From: Actibacterium naphthalenivorans
Lineage (GTDB): Bacteria > Pseudomonadota > Alphaproteobacteria > Rhodobacterales > Rhodobacteraceae
Length of the DNA: 64,000 nt
NCBI RefSeq assembly: GCF_014196965.1
Contig: NZ_JACIEQ010000001.1
Span: 62,001 to 126,000, forward strand
Direction: 5' to 3'
Below, in pieces: positions 36,743-46,129 of the stretch. The translations under genes were made by a program, and so were the position numbers. Each line of letters starts with the position of its first letter. The stretch's first letter is position 1. Below the pieces are notes generated by a model. That model did not search any database. It was not told the DNA's origin and saw nothing but the letters and a program-made list of their open reading frames with translations.

Positions 36743-39700
36743 TCAGTTGCCCAGGAACCCGTCGAGCTGATCCCACAGGGAATTGTCGAGCAGCAGATTG
36801 AGGCGCAAATAGAACCCCTCCTGATAAAGCGCGCTTTGGCCGGCCACCCGCCCGGCGGCCTTGTTGTAGCCAATGGCGATCAGTGTTCCTTTTGCGGGCG
36901 CGACGCCGAATTCGGCGCCTAGGCCGCTTGTCGCGTTTTCGGCGCTGTCCCAAAGATGCGCCACGTTCACGCCGATCTGGAACCGGTCTTCCCCGAACTC
37001 GTAGTTCAGCCCGGCCTGAAGCAACTGGGTGGTCGAACTGGCGGAAGCGCCCCCCGAAACGCGGATGTCCTGATACTGGCCCGCGTATTTTCCGTTCAGG
37101 CGCAGGTCCTGATCCACCTCATAGGACGCATCGACAGACCACAGATGGGTCTTCGACTTGTTGTACTTCTGCTCGAGACGGTGCTCATACCATGCCAGAA
37201 CCTCAAGGCGCGGGTCGCTCACCGGGCGGTAGGCGATGCCGGCGCGCGTTCTGATCCGGCGGTGGACATCACCGTTGCGTCGATCCACGGCCACCCGGCT
37301 GCGCCCGAGCAACGTGAGATCGGGCGTGATCCTTCCGGCAAGACCTAGGCTTGCATAGTGGGTTCTGCCGCTTTCCTCGAAGGTCGTGTCGAAATCCGCA
37401 TCGCCCACCCGGTTTCCGTCGGCCGAGGCCCACTTCACGCCAAGCGCGACGCTCGTCAGCTCGTGTTCATCGGCCTCCATGCGGCGCACGTGTTCGATGT
37501 CGAGGCTGAGCGCGGTGGTCTCGTTCATCTCCCAACCGGCCGAAACCGCCTGATTGAGCGTGCTGTCCGTCTCGGCCGCGTCGCGGCTCAGTTCGGTCCG
37601 GCCGCTCAGCCATTCGTTCAACTCATAGGAAAACCCGAGTTTCGAGCGCGTCATGGCCGTCTCGTCGCCGAAGCTCAGCTCAACCTCGTTATAGGTGCGC
37701 CAGCCCGCCTTCGGCTCGCGGTGCATGCCCAGGGTCAGCTCTGTGAGATGCTCGCGCCCGCTCACGGGATGGCGCAGCTGCGCCTCGATGACGGTGCCGG
37801 GCCGATCGCGCGGCGTCCAGTGGCCGCCCAGAACCAGCGCCGTTTCCGCCTCCGTGCCATCTGCCTGACGGTCGCGGCGGTACTCCAGCCCGATATCCCC
37901 GCGGAATTGGTTGGTGAATTGCCGGGAGTAGAGCGTATCCACCGTCAGCCTTTCGACGTCATTGATCCGGTCACGAACGAATTCGGCCCCCACCAGAACG
38001 TCGCTGTCGCGGCCGAGTTCGTGGCCATAGCTCAGCCGAACCTGATCCGTCCCCGGCCGCGCCAGCCCGCCGTGCGACAGGAAATCGCGCCCGGTATGGA
38101 TCGCCTCGGCGCTGAAGCGCACGACGTCCGACTGGTATTCGTAAGACAACCGGGCCGCGGCATCCGCGTCTCCCTGCGCATCTTCCGACCGCGCGATTTC
38201 CGCCTCCCAGATCCCTCCGGCCGCGTCTTCATGGCGGATATAGCCCGATTGCAGCCGCTCGCGGGCGGGATTGCCGGTGGCCGCGTCGGCGTGAACGGCC
38301 CGCGCGCCGATGGTCGTCCGGTCGCTCAGGGCATAGTTCACCTCGCCGCCATAGAGCCAATAGCGTTCGGCGCCCTCGGCCTCTACCTCATAGGTGACAC
38401 GGATCGACACCGGGTTGCCATCCGCATCGAGCTGGCGCACGGGGCTGTCGAAGGTGATCGTGTTGCGGAAGAAATCGAGCAGGTAATCCGTGCCACGGCG
38501 CAGGGGCGTTGCCGAAAGCACATCGCCGCCCTCTTCGTCACGTACCAGGATCTCCACCCGCTCGGACCCCTGAACATACCCGCCCAGGTCCAGATCATAG
38601 GGCCCCGAGACTCCACGGCCCGGCATCTCCTTCACCATCTGCTCCTGCGCGGTGCGCGCGCCGAACACCGTGACGGAAACCTTGTCGTCCTCCCAGTGCG
38701 CACGGGCCCCGGTGGCCACACGGCGCAGGCCGCCGAGCTTCAGCGCGCTGGCCTCGGGTTCGATCGCGATATCCCCGTAAAGGATGTAGGAGCGCCCCTT
38801 TTCGACCTTCACATAGAGGTTCTCCGACGATTGCGCGTCATGGCCGCGCTCGGAATTGTCGCCGTAGACCGGGTAATATTCGTCGCCGCGGATGTCGCGG
38901 AACAGCCGGTCTTCGGTGTCGCGGTCGGAACTGTAGCGCAGCGTCAGCAGGGCGTCGCCGCGGACCACACCTTTGAGATAAAGCTCTCCGCGAACCCCCG
39001 TCGTGGTCTCCTCGAAAGAGCTGAAACGGTCCGGCTCCAGCACGGCGCCGCCGCCGCCACCCAGCGAAACCGCGCCTTCGATGACCCCGACGAGGATACG
39101 CTCCTGAAGATCCGGCGTGAAGGTGATGGCCGCTTCGGCACTGCCGAACGCTCCCGTTACGGAGATACGATCGGGCCCCGAAACCTGCGGCGGGATCAGC
39201 CCGAACGTTGCCTCGCCATTGTCGAGATAGGCCTGCACGCCGGGCGTGCCGGTGCGGATGTCGGTCACGTCCCACAGCGCGCGCCGCGCATTGAGCGTTA
39301 CCGTGCCCGAGGCCGGAACGGGCAGCCCGCGCGCATCGAGTACACGCACCACGACAGGCACGACAGAGGCCGGGTTCGCCGGGGCCGTCCGGGGCATGAT
39401 GATCTCGAACCTCGCGGGTTTTCCGGGCGCGATCAGGCGGATCTCGTTGCGCGCACGCTCGATCCCGAAACCGTCGCTTCCGATCAGGGTCAGCCGGTTT
39501 TCACCCGGATCGAGCTTGACCGCGATATATTCGAGCGCCTGAACATTGTTGCTTGCCCAGCTGGTTCTTTCCCCCACCCTGTCGGAGCCCAGCGCGCGAC
39601 CGTTGAGCATCAGAGACAGCGACAGGTCGGCCTTGCCCTTGACGCGGATGTTCTGCGTGCGCCGTGCAACGGTTTGCCCGTCCGCGAAATCGATGAAGCC

Positions 39701-42490
39701 GGGCGCGGCGTCCAGCGCCCGGATCAGCGCGTCGAGCGGCTGGCGGCGTGCCGACGCCTCGGCCTTCTCGGCCACATTGCGGGCCTGCCCCGCCTCTGCG
39801 TCGCCACCCGACAGCATGCCGGGGGTGATCTGCGTCGTCGTCGCGATACCGGCCTCGCTGCGGGCTGAACGCACGGGCGCGCGCTGCCCCTCGATCGGAA
39901 GATCCGCCGCGTTCAGCGACGCCGGCTGCCGCTTCTCTTCGAAATGCGCACGGCGCTGTTCAACCTCTTCCAGGGCCTCTGGCGTGCACGCGGCCACGGC
40001 GAAATGCTCGGCCCGCATCTCCCCTTTCCTGAGCGGGATCAGCCGGGAGCCGCCCCGCCGCAGATCGTTGGTCCGGGTCACGCCGACCTCGGTGCCTCGG
40101 GGCAGCGTCTCGCTCTGCACGAGGAACGCATGGGTAACGGGGCGCAGGCCGTAGAGCAAATATTTACCGTCGATATCGGTGACGACCGAAAGCCCCTCCT
40201 GGGTGACGATCCGCACCCCCGGGATACCGGGTTCGGATGCGCCGCCGCGAATACCGTCACCATTGCAATCCATGAACACCGACCCGACGACGGTGCCCTG
40301 GCGCGCGAAAACGCCCCCGGAATTGTCGAGCCGGACCATGGCCCGCGCGACGGGCGACTGGCGCGGCGTGCCCGTGCCCGCCTGCCGGCCCGAAAGCACG
40401 GCGGTGTTCTCGTTGCGGCCTTCACGGGCGGCGGCGGTGAAATGCATGACATAGCTCAGCTCATGGCTGGAAAGCGGCCCCAGCGTGCCGAGCGCATAGA
40501 CCAGATCGCCGCTTTGATCGGTGGCGGGATCGGCCAGAGGCTGACCGTTCAGCACGGCCGAGCCCGGAACGAGCGTGACGCCGTGGGGCGGCCGGTCTAG
40601 CAATTCGGCACCGATCAGGGCCTGATGCATGTTGTTGGTGAAGCTCAGCGTATAAATCACGTATTCGCCATTGGAAACGCGTTCACGTTCGGCCGCTTTC
40701 CGCAGCGACAACGGCGCGCCGTAATGCGGATCGACGGGGATGTCGGATACGAAAAGCAGGCCCCCCCCGTGATCGAAGGCGGCGCCATAGCCGGCCTCTG
40801 TCATCCGGCGGCCCTGCCCGGGAAAATCCAGCCGGACCGACGGGAATTCCCAGGCCGGCGCATCGACCACCGCATAGCGATAGCGGCCGGCGGGCATGTC
40901 GCCGAAGGCGAAGAACCCGCGCGGGTCCGTCATGCTGCGGGCCAGTTCCGCGCCGGTGGCCGCATCGACCAGGGCGATGGCAATCCCGTCGATGGGCGCG
41001 TTTGTCACCGAGTTGAAGAGAAAATTCCCCGGATTGATCAGCAGATCATCCTCGAGGGCGGCACCGGCGCATTGCGTGGCCGCGACCAGCCTATCGCCAT
41101 GCTCGGTCGCCATGACATTGTCGCCGGCCAGGGCAAGCTCCATCCGCGCAAGCGGGAGCGCCGCGGTCAGGAATACCCCCGCATTCGGGGCGATCTCGGT
41201 TGCCGTGAGCGTTTCGACATCCCCGGTCAGCACGCTGCGAACCGTGATCACGGCACTGTCGACGCCCGCAGACAGGTTGCAGCCGCCGGCGGTCAGCCGC
41301 AGGCGCGTATCGCTCCCCGGGCTGGCGTGGGGCTGCGCGGCGCCCGTTTCGGGGCTTTCGAACCGAAGCTCGCCCGAACCGGAATTCTCCCGGCTGTAGA
41401 CAGTCGTGTTCGAAGCCAGAACGATGCCGGAGTCCTCGCCTTCCAGAAAGGTCGCGGCGGTGTTTGCGATGCTGACATCGCCCAGAGCGGCAGGCAGGCG
41501 CACCGAAAACGCGGGATCGCTCGCATGCCCGACGGGGTAATCCCCCTCCATGAAAAACGCGACGGCGTCGATTTCCCCGGCCACGCCTGGCTGGGCGGTC
41601 CGGTAGTCCTGCGGGGCGTCGCCGCTGCGGTGAAAGAGCGGCAGCAGGCCGCCCGGGTCGGCGATGCTGACGAATGTCGTGTTCAGCGGGATCGCGTCGC
41701 GCACCAGCACGCCGGAACGCACCTCGCCGTCGATGCGGATCGGCGCGTCGCCGATGGCGGAATAGCCCGGCACGTCAAGTTCGGAATTGTTGCGCAGGCG
41801 CAGCGTGTAGGTAAGAAGCGCCGCAGTATCGGTTTCCCGGATCGACTGCTCCTTTTCAAGCTCCAGCGCGCCGCTGACAATCTTCGTCACCCCGAGCGCC
41901 TCGCCTGCGAGGTCCGCATCCGCTGTGGCGCCCTCGGCGGTTGTCGCCGTGACCGTCAGGGTCGACCCCAGCGTGGCGCCCGGCGCTGCGTTGAAGGAGA
42001 CGCGGAATTCGTAGATGAGCTGAACACGTTCGCCCGCCAGCAGGGAAAAGGGGGTGGAGAGATCGAACGCCGCCTCGCCCTCATCAATGCGGCCATTGCC
42101 ATTGAGATCCGGCACCAGCCGGGCCTCCCCGATCAGCCCGGCGCCGGCCCTGTCTTCGACGGCCAGCGCCGCCTCGAGCGGCACGTTGCCGGTGTTCAGC
42201 ACCTCGAAGTAATATTGTGCCATCGCGCCGCGGGTCAGGAGCAGATCGGAATATCCGATGACCTCGATATCGGCGACGGCCGCCACCCTTGCCTCGACCG
42301 CGTTGGAAAGCACCGTTTCGACGATCCCCAGAGCGGTGTTGAAATAGCTCGTCTGGGCGATGTTGCGGATCAGGGCGCCGGCGGGCGCGGGGTCTGCTGC
42401 CGCGGTTTGGGGGAGAAGAGCAAGCATCAGTGCGGCAGCCCGAACCGATATCGTGGCGCGTGCGCCGATTGTCTGAAGAAAACTGCGCAT
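36743..42490 (-). CDS. Giant secreted DUF11/SdrD-B protein with predicted C-terminal beta-barrel
   Basis: A 1915-aa exported protein. A signal peptide (ending about ALLPQTAAAD) leads to several Ig-like DUF11 modules (about 35-700). A calcium-loop module (FMDCNGDGIRGGASEPGIPG, about 735) of SdrD-B type follows. After a Glu/Arg-rich linker come Ig-like domains (about 930-1130), then about 700 residues of alternating amphipathic strands resembling an outer-membrane barrel. Other EF-hand-like loops include VPDLNGNGRIDEGE. The barrel may anchor or export the passenger part at the surface. It is last in the minus-strand operon with the 879-aa and 170-aa proteins. The ATG follows CAAGGAGCAAGCTG. I know of no characterised function. 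Confidence 0.8.
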   Translation of the reverse strand: MRSFLQTIGARATISVRAAALMLALLPQTAAADPAPAGALIRNIAQTSYFNTALGIVETVLSNAVEARVAAVADIEVIGYSDLLLTRGAMAQYYFEVLNTGNVPLEAALAVEDRAGAGLIGEARLVPDLNGNGRIDEGEAAFDLSTPFSLLAGERVQLIYEFRVSFNAAPGATLGSTLTVTATTAEGATADADLAGEALGVTKIVSGALELEKEQSIRETDTAALLTYTLRLRNNSELDVPGYSAIGDAPIRIDGEVRSGVLVRDAIPLNTTFVSIADPGGLLPLFHRSGDAPQDYRTAQPGVAGEIDAVAFFMEGDYPVGHASDPAFSVRLPAALGDVSIANTAATFLEGEDSGIVLASNTTVYSRENSGSGELRFESPETGAAQPHASPGSDTRLRLTAGGCNLSAGVDSAVITVRSVLTGDVETLTATEIAPNAGVFLTAALPLARMELALAGDNVMATEHGDRLVAATQCAGAALEDDLLINPGNFLFNSVTNAPIDGIAIALVDAATGAELARSMTDPRGFFAFGDMPAGRYRYAVVDAPAWEFPSVRLDFPGQGRRMTEAGYGAAFDHGGGLLFVSDIPVDPHYGAPLSLRKAAERERVSNGEYVIYTLSFTNNMHQALIGAELLDRPPHGVTLVPGSAVLNGQPLADPATDQSGDLVYALGTLGPLSSHELSYVMHFTAAAREGRNENTAVLSGRQAGTGTPRQSPVARAMVRLDNSGGVFARQGTVVGSVFMDCNGDGIRGGASEPGIPGVRIVTQEGLSVVTDIDGKYLLYGLRPVTHAFLVQSETLPRGTEVGVTRTNDLRRGGSRLIPLRKGEMRAEHFAVAACTPEALEEVEQRRAHFEEKRQPASLNAADLPIEGQRAPVRSARSEAGIATTTQITPGMLSGGDAEAGQARNVAEKAEASARRQPLDALIRALDAAPGFIDFADGQTVARRTQNIRVKGKADLSLSLMLNGRALGSDRVGERTSWASNNVQALEYIAVKLDPGENRLTLIGSDGFGIERARNEIRLIAPGKPARFEIIMPRTAPANPASVVPVVVRVLDARGLPVPASGTVTLNARRALWDVTDIRTGTPGVQAYLDNGEATFGLIPPQVSGPDRISVTGAFGSAEAAITFTPDLQERILVGVIEGAVSLGGGGGAVLEPDRFSSFEETTTGVRGELYLKGVVRGDALLTLRYSSDRDTEDRLFRDIRGDEYYPVYGDNSERGHDAQSSENLYVKVEKGRSYILYGDIAIEPEASALKLGGLRRVATGARAHWEDDKVSVTVFGARTAQEQMVKEMPGRGVSGPYDLDLGGYVQGSERVEILVRDEEGGDVLSATPLRRGTDYLLDFFRNTITFDSPVRQLDADGNPVSIRVTYEVEAEGAERYWLYGGEVNYALSDRTTIGARAVHADAATGNPARERLQSGYIRHEDAAGGIWEAEIARSEDAQGDADAAARLSYEYQSDVVRFSAEAIHTGRDFLSHGGLARPGTDQVRLSYGHELGRDSDVLVGAEFVRDRINDVERLTVDTLYSRQFTNQFRGDIGLEYRRDRQADGTEAETALVLGGHWTPRDRPGTVIEAQLRHPVSGREHLTELTLGMHREPKAGWRTYNEVELSFGDETAMTRSKLGFSYELNEWLSGRTELSRDAAETDSTLNQAVSAGWEMNETTALSLDIEHVRRMEADEHELTSVALGVKWASADGNRVGDADFDTTFEESGRTHYASLGLAGRITPDLTLLGRSRVAVDRRNGDVHRRIRTRAGIAYRPVSDPRLEVLAWYEHRLEQKYNKSKTHLWSVDASYEVDQDLRLNGKYAGQYQDIRVSGGASASSTTQLLQAGLNYEFGEDRFQIGVNVAHLWDSAENATSGLGAEFGVAPAKGTLIAIGYNKAAGRVAGQSALYQEGFYLRLNLLLDNSLWDQLDGFLGN

Positions 42491-42530
42491 CAGCTTGCTC
42501 CTTGCAAAAAAAATGAACTTCGGGGAATGA

Positions 42531-42564
42531 GGCGCCCCCGGAAGGGGGACAGGCCGGGGGCGCC
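42531..42564 (-). other. Strong intercistronic hairpin
   Basis: An 11-bp perfect stem, GGCGCCCCCGG/CCGGGGGCGCC with a 12-base loop, sits 10 bp after the 879-aa gene and 40 bp before the 1915-aa gene. A T8 run follows, but 17 bases away, so it is more likely an mRNA-stabilising or attenuating hairpin than a simple terminator. Confidence 0.6.
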
Positions 42565-42574
42565 AGGGGGTCGC

Positions 42575-45214
42575 TTACTCGCTCACCTTCACGGTGAACT
42601 CGAGCCGGGCGAACCCGCCGGGCAGAACCGAGCCATGATCGCTCGACACGTTGGTCGAGGTGATCGTGGCGGTGCTGCCTGCCGGGAAGAGGGCTTCGCC
42701 GCATGCGCCACCACAGTTGGTGATCGATGTGTAGGCCGGTGCCGCGTCCGAGATGGTCACGTTCGTGGCCGTGGCCGCGCCGGTATTCTCGGCCTCGACC
42801 AGATAGCGGATGCACTGACCGGGCGCGACGTCCTGACGGGTCTTGGTGAAGGTGCCCACCGAGCCGTCACAGTTCGGATCGACATACTGATACTTGCTCA
42901 GCGCCATATCGCCCGAGATGATGACGATCCGGTCTTCCACCGCGTTGTCGGCGGTGTTGCCATCGGTCGCGGCGCCGCTGTTGAGCGCGGTTCCCAGGCT
43001 GAGCGTGCCGATCTCCGAAACGCCCGTGGTTGCCGTCGAGGGCGATTGCACACGGTAGATCACCGAGATGCTTTCACCGGGGGCCAGACCGTTCACACCG
43101 GCCGAAACCCCGTCGGTCAGATCGTTGAAGTTGTCGATCACCGGCTCCGAGGCATCAAGCACGCCGTTGCCGTTCTGATCCCAGAAGATGGCGCCCGAGA
43201 AGTTGGTGAGACCACTTTCCGCGATCGAGCCTTCGGTAACGGCCACGTTGCCGTTGTTGGTGATCGTATGCAGCAGATCGACGATCCCGCCGGGGGCTGC
43301 CTGTGCGCTCTGGTCGTCGATGATCTGCACGTCAAAGATCTCGTTGACCGTCACCTGGTTCACGATCCGGTCGCCCTGCCCCGAAACCGACGAGACAAGC
43401 GCGATATCGACCAGCGTATCACCCGAAAGGGCATCGTCGGTCGGCGTCACGATCACCTGGAAGGCCTGGCTGCCACCGGCCGGAATGGTGCCGGTGTTGC
43501 TGACCACCGAACCATCGGCGAGGCGGAACTCGACCGTCCAGCCTTCGGGCAGCGGCTGCGCCAGCGACAGGTTATAGCTGTCGGACACGGGGCCTTCGTT
43601 CTGGACGACCATGTCGAAGGTCACCGGCTGGCCGGGATCGGTGGCGCTGGTCACCCAGGGCGCGCCGGCATTCGTCGGTGCCGCGCCATCACCTTCGGCG
43701 CCTGTCACCGCATTCTCCAGATCGACCGAAGCCGCGAGAACGGCGCCGGTGAACTCGGCGGTCGAGACATCAGAGACACCCGAACCATCCGAGGTCGTGG
43801 TGACGGTGGCGGTGTAGTTGGTGCTCGCCGTCGGCGCCAGATCGGTCGGAAGCGTCGCGATCAGGGTCACCTTGGCGCTTTCGCCGATGGCCAGCGGCCC
43901 GACCGACCCGACAACGGGCGTCACGCCATCGGCCCCGACGAAGCGGAAGGTGGTGCCGGCGGGGAAGTCCACATTGGCGACCTGAAGCGACAGGCTGTCG
44001 GCCTGGTTGGACAGGTTCGTGAGCACGAATTCCTGCTTGATCACGCCGCCCTGATAGACATCGCCCGCTTCGGTCACGACGTCGTTGCTGGCTGCATCGT
44101 CATCGGTTGCCGAGGCGATGGCGGTGTTCGCCGAGCCATCGGCGTTGATGGCCGTATCCGCCACGGCAACCGCATACTGGTTGTCGACCACGATCGAAGC
44201 GGTGTTCGACGGCGGGAAGGCCACGCCGTTGACTTGCTGGCTGGCGGTATTGGTGATCACGCCGGCATTGGCGGTGCTGGCCACGACCGCCTGGAAGGTC
44301 ACGCTGCCCGACCGACCCGACCCGACCGAGGACAGCGAGAAGTTGACCGTCTGCGCATCGTCGTAATCCCACGCCAGGGTCTCGCCCGCGCCGTTCGTGG
44401 CATCGACCGAGGTGGAGGCATTGTTATCATCCAGAGCACCGGCGGCATCCGACCAGCTCGCCGATCCCGGCACATAGGTCAGGTTGCCCTCGAGAATATC
44501 CTGCACCACGTAGTTGTTCGCGGCGGTCAGGCCCGTGCTTGAATAGGTCAGGGTGATGGTCACGGTATCGCCGGCATCGATGATGTTGGGATTGCCGCCC
44601 GACGCTGCATCGGCCACCATCGACTTGACCAGCTCCACGATGGCATCGTTCGAGATCGTCAGCGTATCCGTGTTGACGCTTGTTTCGGCACCATTCAGAG
44701 CCGACACCGCCGTGACGGTGATCGTGTCCGATCCGGTCGCGGTCGAGGGCACGGAGGCTTCGATCACCACGCCGAACTGCTCGCCCGGCGCCAGGGTGGG
44801 CGTTTCGGTCAGCGGCGTCGCGCTGTCGGCCACGCCGTCCATGTTGGCGTCGGGGTAGAAGACCAGCTGCGAGGTATCGAGCGTGCCGCTGTCATCCTCG
44901 ACGGCGGTCAGCAGGAAGTTGTCGGGGCCGTTGCCTTCGTTGGTGATGATATGCGGCAGGAACGCCTTGCCGCCCGGCGCGATCGTCTCGGTGTTGTCGG
45001 ATGTCAGCGTGACACCGGCCACCTGCTGCACGATCGTCTCGACCGTGTTCGAGGTCACGGTGATCGTGTCGCCGGCCGAGTTCGTATAGGTCGCCACGGC
45101 CTGGTTGCCGATGACAGAGCCCGCCTCGGGCGCGGCTGCGAAGGCTGCGGCCCCGACAGCGGCACTGAGCGCCACGGCGCTGGCAGAGCGCATGAAAAGG
45201 GATTGATAAGTCAC
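42575..45214 (-). CDS. Secreted DUF11-repeat surface protein
   Basis: An 879-aa protein with a signal peptide (AVALSAAVGAAAFAAAPEA) and then a chain of 6-7 Ig-like DUF11 or similar repeats, each containing GG-rich strands such as TLTYSSTGLTAANNYVVQDIL and HTITNNGNVAVTE. Acidic calcium-loop-like motifs occur in several repeats (FYPDANMDGVAD, FWDQNGNGVLDASE). It is Thr/Ser/Ala/Asp-rich, with cysteines nearly confined to the last 100 residues. The start is GTG at 45214 after CAGAGGAAATTAAACA. Surface layer, adhesin or matrix roles are possible; none is shown. Confidence 0.82.
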   Translation of the reverse strand: MTYQSLFMRSASAVALSAAVGAAAFAAAPEAGSVIGNQAVATYTNSAGDTITVTSNTVETIVQQVAGVTLTSDNTETIAPGGKAFLPHIITNEGNGPDNFLLTAVEDDSGTLDTSQLVFYPDANMDGVADSATPLTETPTLAPGEQFGVVIEASVPSTATGSDTITVTAVSALNGAETSVNTDTLTISNDAIVELVKSMVADAASGGNPNIIDAGDTVTITLTYSSTGLTAANNYVVQDILEGNLTYVPGSASWSDAAGALDDNNASTSVDATNGAGETLAWDYDDAQTVNFSLSSVGSGRSGSVTFQAVVASTANAGVITNTASQQVNGVAFPPSNTASIVVDNQYAVAVADTAINADGSANTAIASATDDDAASNDVVTEAGDVYQGGVIKQEFVLTNLSNQADSLSLQVANVDFPAGTTFRFVGADGVTPVVGSVGPLAIGESAKVTLIATLPTDLAPTASTNYTATVTTTSDGSGVSDVSTAEFTGAVLAASVDLENAVTGAEGDGAAPTNAGAPWVTSATDPGQPVTFDMVVQNEGPVSDSYNLSLAQPLPEGWTVEFRLADGSVVSNTGTIPAGGSQAFQVIVTPTDDALSGDTLVDIALVSSVSGQGDRIVNQVTVNEIFDVQIIDDQSAQAAPGGIVDLLHTITNNGNVAVTEGSIAESGLTNFSGAIFWDQNGNGVLDASEPVIDNFNDLTDGVSAGVNGLAPGESISVIYRVQSPSTATTGVSEIGTLSLGTALNSGAATDGNTADNAVEDRIVIISGDMALSKYQYVDPNCDGSVGTFTKTRQDVAPGQCIRYLVEAENTGAATATNVTISDAAPAYTSITNCGGACGEALFPAGSTATITSTNVSSDHGSVLPGGFARLEFTVKVSE

Positions 45215-45272
45215 TGTTTAATTTCCTCTGTTCCAGGATTTTGGGTTAGGAGAACGGACCCGGCGGGCCGGA

Positions 45273-45785
45273 TCAGTCGACGCGGACGCGATAGGTGTTG
45301 AGGGCGCTTGCGCCCGGCTCGAGCAGTTCGGAAAAGACCCACCGGACAGCGGCCACGGCCTCTTGGGGCAGCGGCTCTTCGCGCAGGGAGCCATCCGCGT
45401 CGGCAACCTTGCGCATCGCCGGCAGGGTCGACCATTCAAGCCCGTCCTGTTCGGGGTCGAGCTCGGCCTGCACTTCGAAAACGGCGGCCACCGAAGTGGT
45501 TTCGCCGCCGATCTGCAACGAGACACCCTCGGGCACGGGGGCCGCGATGACGATGCCGCCCATGGCGGCTTCGGTCATGTTCTCGTGGTGCAGCTGATAG
45601 TGGATGACTTCGCCGGGCCGGACCGTGCCGCGCTCGACAAGTTGTTCCTGCCCGTCGTCACCGGTTTCGACGACAAGAAAGGAGAAGGTGCTGGAAAGGG
45701 CTTCTGCGAAGGCTGGCAGCCCGACCAGAGACAGCGCCACCCCGGCCAGCACGGCCCGGGAGGTTCTGGGGATTTGAACAAACAT
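45273..45785 (-). CDS. Small secreted DUF11-like protein
   Basis: A 170-aa protein with a signal peptide (MFVQIPRTSRAVLAGVALSLVGLPAFAE) and one Ig-like domain similar to the repeats of the larger neighbours (RPGEVIHYQLHHENMTEAAMGGIVIAAPVPEGVSLQ, ending YRVRVD). It is the first gene of the operon 45785-36743 and lies downstream of two palindromes. It could be a periplasmic assembly partner or a minor subunit of the same surface structure. Confidence 0.8.
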   Translation of the reverse strand: MFVQIPRTSRAVLAGVALSLVGLPAFAEALSSTFSFLVVETGDDGQEQLVERGTVRPGEVIHYQLHHENMTEAAMGGIVIAAPVPEGVSLQIGGETTSVAAVFEVQAELDPEQDGLEWSTLPAMRKVADADGSLREEPLPQEAVAAVRWVFSELLEPGASALNTYRVRVD

Positions 45786-45894
45786 CTACATCTTCCCATA
45801 AAGGCCGGAGCGAGCGCCGGCGGTTGCGGTGAACGGGCTCACGAGCGGAGCCGTCCTACGCACATGATTTCGGGAAAGACGCAGGGATGCATTT

Positions 45895-45912
45895 GCACTT
45901 AGGTCTAAGTGC
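45895..45912. promoter_or_regulatory. Perfect 18-bp palindrome before the DUF11 operon
   Basis: GCACTTAGGTCTAAGTGC has two 8-bp arms around GT. It lies 110 bp upstream of the 170-aa gene, next to the 16-bp site at 45933-45948. It is a candidate protein-binding site. The rest of the 45786-46129 gap holds no gene. Confidence 0.5.
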
Positions 45913-45932
45913 TTGAGCGTGCAGGCAGTTCT

Positions 45933-45948
45933 CTAACCTTAAGGATAG
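45933..45948. promoter_or_regulatory. 16-bp palindrome, copy 1 (CTAACCTTAAGGATAG)
   Basis: This near-palindrome, with a perfect CCTTAAGG centre, matches the form of the copies at 46871-46886 and 50116-50131: CTA at the start, C at position 6, G at 11 and ATAG at the end. It is upstream of the minus-strand 170/879/1915-aa operon, so it may bring that operon under the same response regulator. Confidence 0.5.
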
Positions 45949-46065
45949 TCGCGGCTACCGCACCGGAAGGCGCTATGGCGCATTCGGACGGGTGCCGAGG
46001 CCGCCGGGCGGGGGCACACGAACGCCGGCGGCTGGCGGGGCGGGCCTGTCCGGCCCCATGCCAAA

Positions 46066-46092
46066 GGGGGCGCTCGTGATGCGAACGCCCCC
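46066..46092 (-). terminator. Probable terminator after the response regulator gene
   Basis: GGGGGCG (46066-46072) pairs with CGCCCCC (46086-46092) in a 7-bp GC stem, 37 bp after the stop of the regulator gene. On the minus strand it is followed by CTTTGG, so the U-tract is poor. Confidence 0.5.
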
Positions 46093-46129
46093 TTGGCCGA
46101 AAAGGATAGTTGCGGAACTTGTGGCTGAT

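Noticed and set aside
40625-44542. 1305-codon plus-strand frame opposite the surface protein genes
   Set aside because: Arg/His/Gly-rich translation with no domain or signal peptide; the minus strand encodes clear secreted proteins with ribosome sites.
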